From positions 1-5,069 of the forward strand of contig VERU01000222.1 of the NCBI GenBank assembly GCA_018882485.1: DNA of 5,069 nt. Reading direction: 5' to 3'. Of the stretch, positions 1 to 5,069 are shown in pieces; the stretch's first letter is position 1; every line of letters begins with the position of its first letter. Below the pieces are notes generated by a model, which was given only the letters and a program-made list of their open reading frames with translations, did not search any database and had not been told where the DNA came from. Source of the stretch: Rhodoferax sp. GTDB lineage: Bacteria; Pseudomonadota; Gammaproteobacteria; Burkholderiales; Burkholderiaceae_C. The position numbers were made by a program, and so were the translations under genes.

Positions 1-1578
1 CTCCCTATCCGGCGGCACCGCCTGCGACAAGCTGCACGGTTGCGGCACCGCAGGGATCAGGCTGCCATGACCGTGCACCGGCGTGGTCGGCCAGCCGGCA
101 TCCGCAGGCGCGGCCTCGGTGTGCCAGCCCCAACTGACCTGTCCGTGCAGGCTCTGGAGTGCCGGCAGGGGCCGGCGTTGGGCGGCCAGTTCCGGCGGCA
201 GATGGGCCAGCAGGTCCGGCAAGCCCATGGCGTTGGCCAGCACCAGCCGGTCGCAGCGGGCCAGCTCGCGCCCCTGAACATCCAGCACGAGCCACCGACC
301 GTCCTGGAATTGCAGCGACTGAACGGCACAGCCGCCCCGGAACCGCACCCCCGGCTCCCGTAGCCAGGCCTCGACCAGGGCGGCCGGACGGATCCAGCCG
401 GCCCAAGCGTGCCACAGGGCGGACTGGCCTGGGAGTGGCGCCGCCCAGGGCTGGCCCGCGACCGGCCATTGGGACGGCAGCCGCCGGGCTCGGTCCAGCA
501 GGCGCTCCAGGGTGCCGGCGGCCGACCAGTCCACACCCGGGCTCAGCCGCTGTTGCGCCTGCTGCAGGGTCAGCCGCACGCCGGCCCGGCTCAGGCGGGA
601 GGCGAGGTTGTCGTCGGCCGAGGTCTGCGCGGCCAGCAGCCCGGCCGGCAGACCCGACGCCCCGCCGGCCGGGCGGGGGTGCCGATCCAGCACCTCGACC
701 TCCCAGCCGCGCTGCGCCAGGGCGGCCGCCACGGCGGCGCCGGCCAGCCCGGCCCCGATCACCCCGCAGCGACCTGGGGGCACGGCCCGGGAGGGAACCG
801 AGGTGCGGCGACGGGTCCAGCCGGGCTCGAAGCGGCCGATGGCGCAGCAGCTGGGGCCCACGGGGGGCTGGTGGACGGTATGGAGCGCCGTTGGAGCGGT
901 GGGCGCGGGGGCCTCGCTGGCCGCTCGTTGATCTGGCTCATCGGCCCGCTCCGCGTCAGGACTGCCGGACGGCCGCCGGACTTGCGGCGTCGGGTCGAAC
1001 TGGAATCCGCAGCGCCGCAGGGCCGCCCGCCAGGGTTCGGATGGACCGGTGTGCACCAGCCGCGTACCGGGCCGTGCGCAGCGAGCCAGGCCCCGGACCA
1101 GCGACAAGGGCCAGTCAGGGTCCCCGGAGCGGTGAAGTCGGGTGTCGCCCAGGGAATTCATCGGGGGCTCCGGATGGCCCGGCCAGCCGCGAGGGAAGGA
1201 CGGGCCGGCTTCAGGCGGTTGCAGCCAGAGCACATCGACCTGGACATGCTGCTGGGCCAGCGAGGCCAGCGGGTCGCCGATGCACAGGGTGAGGTGCACC
1301 CGGCCGTCGGCCAGGATCAGCCGGTGAAAACCGGCCAGCAACCCGCGCGCCGCATGGGCCAGCGCCTGCCCCAGGTCGGAGCCGGAGCCGGGCGGCGAGG
1401 CTGGGGGCCACACCGGTGCCACCGGACACAGCGCCACCACATGCAGCCGGCCAGGGGGCCGGGGATGGCTTTGCCAAGCGCGCCACAGGCGCAGGAACCG
1501 TTCACCCTGTCCGAAGGCGGTGTCCAGCAGCGACCAGACTGGTTGCCCGGTCCAGCCCCCGGGCAACCCGCAGGCCAT
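1..1578 (-). CDS. mnmC: MnmC-type tRNA wobble-uridine modification protein, C-terminus beyond the left edge; methyltransferase half degenerate
   Basis: The frame is open with no stop from 1719 down to base 1, and 526 codons are visible from the ATG at 1576-1578. MnmC is a cytoplasmic bifunctional enzyme acting on U34 of certain tRNAs. Its FAD domain converts cmnm5(s2)U to nm5(s2)U, and its SAM domain methylates that to mnm5(s2)U. The FAD half is clear: dinucleotide-binding VIGAGLAGAA at about residues 273-282, acidic end of the second strand (EVEVLD, 293-298), GGASGLPAGLLA (305-316), DDNLASRLSRAGVR (322-335), LWHAWAGWIRPAALV (388-402), LVLANAMGLPDLL (about 440-452) and HGQVSWGW further on. 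The SAM half (about 1-200) is recognisable by GLPGGW, WSLLDTAFGQG (15-25), GFHRLILADGRV and LTLCIGD, but lacks key residues (see findings). A Pro/Ala/Glu-rich insert precedes the FAD domain. The start is uncertain: the ATG lies 34 nt after the yggX stop without a clear ribosome site, and GTG at 1651-1653, inside yggX, is the alternative. Probably co-transcribed with yggX. Confidence 0.85.
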   Translation of the reverse strand, partial: MACGLPGGWTGQPVWSLLDTAFGQGERFLRLWRAWQSHPRPPGRLHVVALCPVAPVWPPASPPGSGSDLGQALAHAARGLLAGFHRLILADGRVHLTLCIGDPLASLAQQHVQVDVLWLQPPEAGPSFPRGWPGHPEPPMNSLGDTRLHRSGDPDWPLSLVRGLARCARPGTRLVHTGPSEPWRAALRRCGFQFDPTPQVRRPSGSPDAERADEPDQRAASEAPAPTAPTALHTVHQPPVGPSCCAIGRFEPGWTRRRTSVPSRAVPPGRCGVIGAGLAGAAVAAALAQRGWEVEVLDRHPRPAGGASGLPAGLLAAQTSADDNLASRLSRAGVRLTLQQAQQRLSPGVDWSAAGTLERLLDRARRLPSQWPVAGQPWAAPLPGQSALWHAWAGWIRPAALVEAWLREPGVRFRGGCAVQSLQFQDGRWLVLDVQGRELARCDRLVLANAMGLPDLLAHLPPELAAQRRPLPALQSLHGQVSWGWHTEAAPADAGWPTTPVHGHGSLIPAVPQPCSLSQAVPPDRE

Positions 1579-1612
1579 CAGATCGGCAGGCAGCGCGTCG
1601 ACGGAATGGCCC

Positions 1613-1885
1613 TCAGGCCGAAGGCGGGACGTAGCCCTGGGCCGTGTCGGCACCTGCGCCGAAGAAGTGGTTTTCCATCTGCCGGGCCAGGTACTGGCGG
1701 GCCCGGGCGTCGGCCAGGTTCAGCCGGTTTTCATTGACCAGCATGGTCTGGTGGCGCAGCCACGCGGCCCAGGCTTCCTTGCTCACGCTCTCCCACAGGC
1801 GTTTGCCGAGTTCGCCGGGGTAGGGTGGAAAATCAAGGCCTTCGGCCTCCTTGTCGAGCTTGATGCAGTGGACGGTTCGTGCCAT
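1613..1885 (-). CDS. yggX: YggX family Fe(II)-trafficking / oxidative damage protection protein
   Basis: This is a complete 90-residue protein, against 91 in E. coli YggX. It starts [19 protein letters not shown] and carries the family signatures YPGELGKR (22-29), [18 protein letters not shown] (35-52) and LNLADARAR (55-63), ending in ENHFFG and GYVPPSA. The single conserved Cys is at position 7, as in E. coli. The family is a small soluble cytoplasmic protein tied to iron-sulphur cluster protection and Fe(II) handling; in E. coli it belongs to the SoxRS response. The frame extends upstream with no family-like sequence, so the MARTVHC methionine was taken as the start. No clear Shine-Dalgarno sequence precedes it. 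The stop lies 34 nt before the preferred mnmC ATG, which suggests a two-gene operon. In related genomes, as I recall, yggX often lies beside argA; here a four-Cys gene and dsbB lie between them. Confidence 0.95.
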   Translation of the reverse strand: MARTVHCIKLDKEAEGLDFPPYPGELGKRLWESVSKEAWAAWLRHQTMLVNENRLNLADARARQYLARQMENHFFGAGADTAQGYVPPSA

Positions 1886-1925
1886 GGCGGTGGTGTGGGT
1901 TGGAGTGGTCGGAACGACTTTCAGC

Positions 1926-1934
1926 ACTGTAGCA
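1926..1934 (-). promoter_or_regulatory. candidate extended -10 element for yggX-mnmC
   Basis: Read on the minus strand the bases are TGCTACAGT, an extended -10 form (TG, one base, then TACAGT, four of six matching TATAAT). It ends about 40 nt upstream of the yggX start, a sensible leader length. No good -35 hexamer lies 16-18 nt further upstream. This is a pattern match only. Confidence 0.3.
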
Positions 1935-1940
1935 AGCTTT

Positions 1941-1971
1941 GGCCACCCCTTCGGCCAGGGTGGATGTGGCC
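1941..1971. repeat. inverted repeat in the divergent yggX / four-Cys gene intergenic region
   Basis: CCACCC at 1943-1948 pairs with GGGTGG at 1958-1963 around a 9-base loop. A second, overlapping pair is GGCCA at 1941-1945 with TGGCC at 1967-1971. The two pairings compete for the same left arm. The element sits just upstream of the candidate yggX -10. It is not followed by a T-run on either strand, so it does not look like an intrinsic terminator. It could be an operator or a chance GC-rich palindrome. Confidence 0.35.
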
Positions 1972-1999
1972 GGCGCACGATGCAAAACCGCAATCCTCG

Positions 2000-2005
2000 T
2001 AAAAT
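2000..2005 (+). promoter_or_regulatory. candidate -10 box of the four-Cys gene, possibly giving a leaderless mRNA
   Basis: TAAAAT (five of six matching TATAAT) ends 6 nt before the ATG at 2012, inside an AT-richer patch of an otherwise GC-rich gap. If used, transcription would start at or next to the A of the ATG. No Shine-Dalgarno sequence is visible in the bases before the ATG, which fits a leaderless start. No convincing -35 hexamer was found. Confidence 0.35.
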
Positions 2006-2011
2006 ACCGCC

Positions 2012-2269
2012 ATGGCTAAAGTTGACACCAAAACGACGATGCTGGCTGACGGACTTCGCTACAAGTCCAAGGTCTCGGGATCGCCTTTCACCGCGGCCAC
2101 GTCCTTCGGGGCGGCCACCATGTCCTGCTTTCTGTGCGGCAAGCACCGGCCGCGGTCGCAGCTGACCTCGCGCAAGATCCTGGGCAAATCGCAGGCGGTG
2201 TGCTCGCCGTCCTGCAAGGCCCTGGAGCAACCTGCCGGCGCGCCTGCGAATGTTCCTGACAAGGGATGA
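2012..2269 (+). CDS. uncharacterised small four-cysteine (zinc-ribbon-like) protein
   Basis: This is a complete 85-residue protein that I cannot assign to a named family. It starts [20 protein letters not shown] and is basic. It has four cysteines in two pairs: CFLC at 39-42 and CSPSC at 64-68, that is CX2C, a 21-residue spacer, then CX3C. The first pair is followed by GKHRPRSQL and the spacer is rich in Lys/Arg/Ser, a pattern compatible with a small zinc-binding, possibly nucleic-acid-binding fold. There is no signal peptide or membrane segment, so it is probably cytoplasmic and not a periplasmic DsbA/DsbB substrate. The tail (about 72-85) is Pro/Ala-rich and looks disordered. It overlaps dsbB by 20 nt, implying translational coupling. 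I have a weak memory of similar unnamed proteins in Comamonadaceae, and the codon use matches the surroundings, so I take it as real. A shorter start at Met37 (2120) would lose the conserved-looking N-terminus. Confidence 0.8.
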   Translation: MAKVDTKTTMLADGLRYKSKVSGSPFTAATSFGAATMSCFLCGKHRPRSQLTSRKILGKSQAVCSPSCKALEQPAGAPANVPDKG

Positions 2270-2768
2270 CTGGCTGAGCGGTCGCCCTCGCCGCAACTTC
2301 GCGTTGCTGGCGGTTGCCTGCGTGGCCATGCTGGGATATGGCCTGTACCTGCAGCATGCGCTGGGCCTGGAGCCCTGCCCGATGTGCATCGTGCAGCGCT
2401 ACGCTCTGGTTTTTGTAGCAATCTTTGCAGCATTGGCGGGGCTTTCATCGCGAAAAGGCTGGCATGTTGCGGGCGCCCTGGCGGTGCTGGTCACCGCGGG
2501 TTTCGGCGCATTCGTGGCCGCGCGTCAGAGCTGGCTGCAGTGGTACCCGCCCGAGGTGGTGAGCTGTGGCCGCGACCTCTACGGCATGATCGAAACCTTC
2601 CCGCTCAAGCGCCTGGTGCCCATGGTGTTTCGGGGTGGCGGCGACTGCACCAAGGTGGACTGGACCTTTCTGGGCGGGTCCATCGCCAACTGGTCCTTTC
2701 TCTACTTCACGGCCACGGCCCTGCTGGCCGCCGCGATGGTCTGGCGCCTGCTGCGCGGGCGGCGCTGA
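2250..2768 (+). CDS. dsbB: disulfide bond formation protein B (DsbA:quinone oxidoreductase)
   Basis: This is a 172-residue inner-membrane protein, close to the 176 residues of E. coli DsbB. It reoxidises periplasmic DsbA and passes the electrons to quinone. Four hydrophobic helices are visible at about 16-35, 47-65, 72-91 and 144-165. The first periplasmic loop has EPCPMC with the redox pair Cys43/Cys46, followed by Gln49-Arg50 (Arg50 matches E. coli Arg48, linked to quinone binding). The second loop has LQWYPPE, whose Gln97 matches E. coli Gln95, then Cys106 and Cys133 (GGGDC), corresponding to Cys104/Cys130. All four catalytic cysteines are therefore present. The ATG lies inside the end of the four-Cys gene, so translation is probably coupled; a GGAG about 22 nt upstream is too far to be a good ribosome site. 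It converges with argA across a 51-nt gap with no clear intrinsic terminator. Confidence 0.96.
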   Translation: MFLTRDDWLSGRPRRNFALLAVACVAMLGYGLYLQHALGLEPCPMCIVQRYALVFVAIFAALAGLSSRKGWHVAGALAVLVTAGFGAFVAARQSWLQWYPPEVVSCGRDLYGMIETFPLKRLVPMVFRGGGDCTKVDWTFLGGSIANWSFLYFTATALLAAAMVWRLLRGRR

Positions 2769-2780
2769 AGACCCCCCATG

Positions 2781-2819
2781 CTCAGCCCGGCTCACGCCTC
2801 TCAGCCCGGTTGACCCGGC

Positions 2820-2828
<9 letters not shown>
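2781..2828. repeat. short tandem direct repeat, three copies at 19-bp spacing, between dsbB and argA
   Basis: CTCAGCCCGG begins at 2781 and at 2800, and CTCAGCCCAG begins at 2819, giving an exact 19-bp period. Only the first 8-10 bases of each unit are conserved. The third copy contains the argA stop codon (complement of 2820-2822). The rest of the 51-bp convergent gap shows no hairpin followed by a T-run on either strand, so no intrinsic terminator can be called. Confidence 0.6.
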
Positions 2829-4169
<1,341 letters not shown>

Positions 4170-4241
4170 GCGGGGCTGGGGCGATACAGGCGGGGCAGGG
4201 CCGCACCACGGCGGGGATAATCGTGGATTCTCCAACAAGTC
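4170..4241. promoter_or_regulatory. divergent argA / hrpA intergenic region
   Basis: These 72 bp must contain or neighbour the start signals of both genes. On the plus strand GATAAT at 4216-4221 matches five of six -10 bases and ends 20 nt before the hrpA ATG, but lacks a good -35. For argA no hexamer pair stood out, and neither gene has a clear Shine-Dalgarno sequence. I saw no clear ArgR-type operator. Confidence 0.3.
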
Positions 4242-5069
4242 ATGCCCGCGTCCGCCGCCTCCCCGACCCTCGAGTTTCCCGAAAGCCTGCCGGTGTCGGC
4301 GCGGCGCGAGGACATCATGGCCGCCATGACCGCGCACCCGGTGGTCATCGTCTGCGGCGAGACCGGCTCGGGCAAGACCACGCAATTGCCCAAGATCGCG
4401 CTGGCGCTGGGCCGCGGCCGGCTCAACGCACCGCCTGGCCGCGGCCGCCTGATCGGCCACACCCAGCCCCGGCGCATCGCGGCCAGCAGCGTGGCGCGGC
4501 GCATTGCCGAGGAACTGCGCACCCCGCTGGGCGAGGTGGTGGGCTACAAGGTGCGCTTCCAGGACCGGCTGGGCGCGGGGGCCTCGGTCAAGCTGATGAC
4601 CGACGGCATCCTGCTGGCGGAGACCCAGACCGACCCCCTGCTGTCGGCCTACGACACGCTGATCATCGACGAGGCGCACGAGCGCAGCCTGAACATCGAC
4701 TTCCTGCTGGGCTACCTGCGCCAGATCCTGCCGCGCCGGCCCGATCTGAAGGTGGTGGTGACCTCGGCCACCATCGATGCCGACCGGTTTGCCCGCCATT
4801 TCGCCAACGCACGGGGTCCGGCGCCGGTGATCCAGGTGTCGGGCCGGCTGTTTCCGGTGGAGCAGCGCTACCGGCCGTTCCAGGAAAGCCGTGACCACGA
4901 CCTGAACGACGCCCTGGCCGAGGCCGTGGACGAACTCTGGAGCGGGCCGCGCAGCGCTGGCGACATCCTGGTGTTTCTGCCCGGCGAGCGCGAGATCCGC
5001 GAGGCGGCCGACCACCTGCGCCGCCATGTGGCGCGCCAGCCGCTGCTGCGCGGTGCCGAGGGGCTGCCG
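4242..5069 (+). CDS. hrpA: ATP-dependent RNA helicase HrpA (DEAH box), N-terminal part, cut by the right edge
   Basis: The first 276 codons are present and open to the window end. HrpA-type DEAH helicases unwind or remodel RNA and in E. coli have been linked to mRNA processing and stalled-ribosome rescue; the full protein is usually around 1,300 residues, so most is missing here. Visible motifs in order are Walker [10 protein letters not shown] (39-47), motif Ia TQPRRIAA (74-81), YKVRFQD (102-108), LMTDGILL (118-125), DEAH (143-146) with [13 protein letters not shown] after it, motif III SAT (175-177), and the start of the second RecA domain with [21 protein letters not shown] together with IGHTQPRR favours HrpA over its relative HrpB. 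The start at MPASAASP leaves a short N-terminus before [10 protein letters not shown], as is common for betaproteobacterial members. It is divergent from argA. Confidence 0.95.
   Translation, partial: MPASAASPTLEFPESLPVSARREDIMAAMTAHPVVIVCGETGSGKTTQLPKIALALGRGRLNAPPGRGRLIGHTQPRRIAASSVARRIAEELRTPLGEVVGYKVRFQDRLGAGASVKLMTDGILLAETQTDPLLSAYDTLIIDEAHERSLNIDFLLGYLRQILPRRPDLKVVVTSATIDADRFARHFANARGPAPVIQVSGRLFPVEQRYRPFQESRDHDLNDALAEAVDELWSGPRSAGDILVFLPGEREIREAADHLRRHVARQPLLRGAEGLP

Noticed and set aside
159..1737. Long plus-strand reading frames (for example 159-1292 and 409-1737) opposite mnmC
   Set aside because: They are low-complexity Pro/Arg/Gly/Ala translations expected antisense to a GC-rich gene, and the minus strand carries recognisable MnmC motifs.
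1886..2389. N-terminal extension of the yggX frame to 2389
   Set aside because: It runs antisense through the four-Cys gene and the dsbB start and has no family resemblance. YggX length is normal from Met at 1885.
2744..2765. GCGCC/GGCGC inverted repeat at the end of dsbB as an intrinsic terminator
   Set aside because: The stem is only five pairs with a 12-base loop and is followed by GAAGACCCCCC rather than a T-run.
4223..4894. Plus-strand frame 4223-4894 overlapping the start of hrpA
   Set aside because: It is a shifted-frame shadow of hrpA, rich in Arg, Pro and Gly, without the helicase motifs.
4170..5027. Upstream extension of the argA frame to 5027, which would give a 735-residue protein
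   Set aside because: The extra part is antisense to hrpA, which has all expected helicase motifs, and does not resemble ArgA. The normal ArgA length and N-terminus are obtained from the ATG at 4167-4169.

Overview
The window looks like an ordinary chromosomal stretch of a high-GC betaproteobacterium, most likely order Burkholderiales and family Comamonadaceae or a close relative. This rests on the very high GC, the GCC/CTG/GCG-rich codon use, and protein sequences that read like that group's HrpA, ArgA, DsbB, YggX and MnmC. The placement is a judgement from memory, not a database result. I saw no mobile element, tRNA, rRNA, CRISPR array, phage gene or integration scar.

Layout from left to right. 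The minus strand at 1-1578 carries most of mnmC (tRNA wobble-uridine modification); its 3' end runs off the left edge. Immediately upstream on the same strand is yggX (1613-1885), a small Fe(II)-trafficking/oxidative-damage protein, and the two probably form a yggX-mnmC operon. A 126-bp divergent intergenic region (1886-2011) holds an inverted repeat and weak promoter-like hexamers. The plus strand then carries an uncharacterised 85-residue four-cysteine protein (2012-2269), which overlaps by 20 nt the start of dsbB (2250-2768), the membrane oxidase that recharges DsbA. A 51-bp convergent gap with a 19-bp-period direct repeat separates dsbB from argA (2820-4169, minus), the first enzyme of arginine synthesis. 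A 72-bp divergent gap leads to hrpA (4242 onward, plus), a DEAH-box RNA helicase cut by the right edge.

The genes do not form one pathway. The middle section (yggX, four-Cys protein, dsbB) shares a loose thiol/iron/redox theme. The flanking genes are housekeeping: tRNA modification, arginine synthesis and RNA processing.

The most notable observation is that the MnmC methyltransferase half seems degenerate. It lacks the usual N-terminal segment, and three positions expected for SAM binding or catalysis are replaced, while the FAD oxidoreductase half keeps its signatures and an intact reading frame. Second is the four-Cys protein translationally coupled to dsbB, with a possible leaderless start. 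I found no convincing new multi-gene system.
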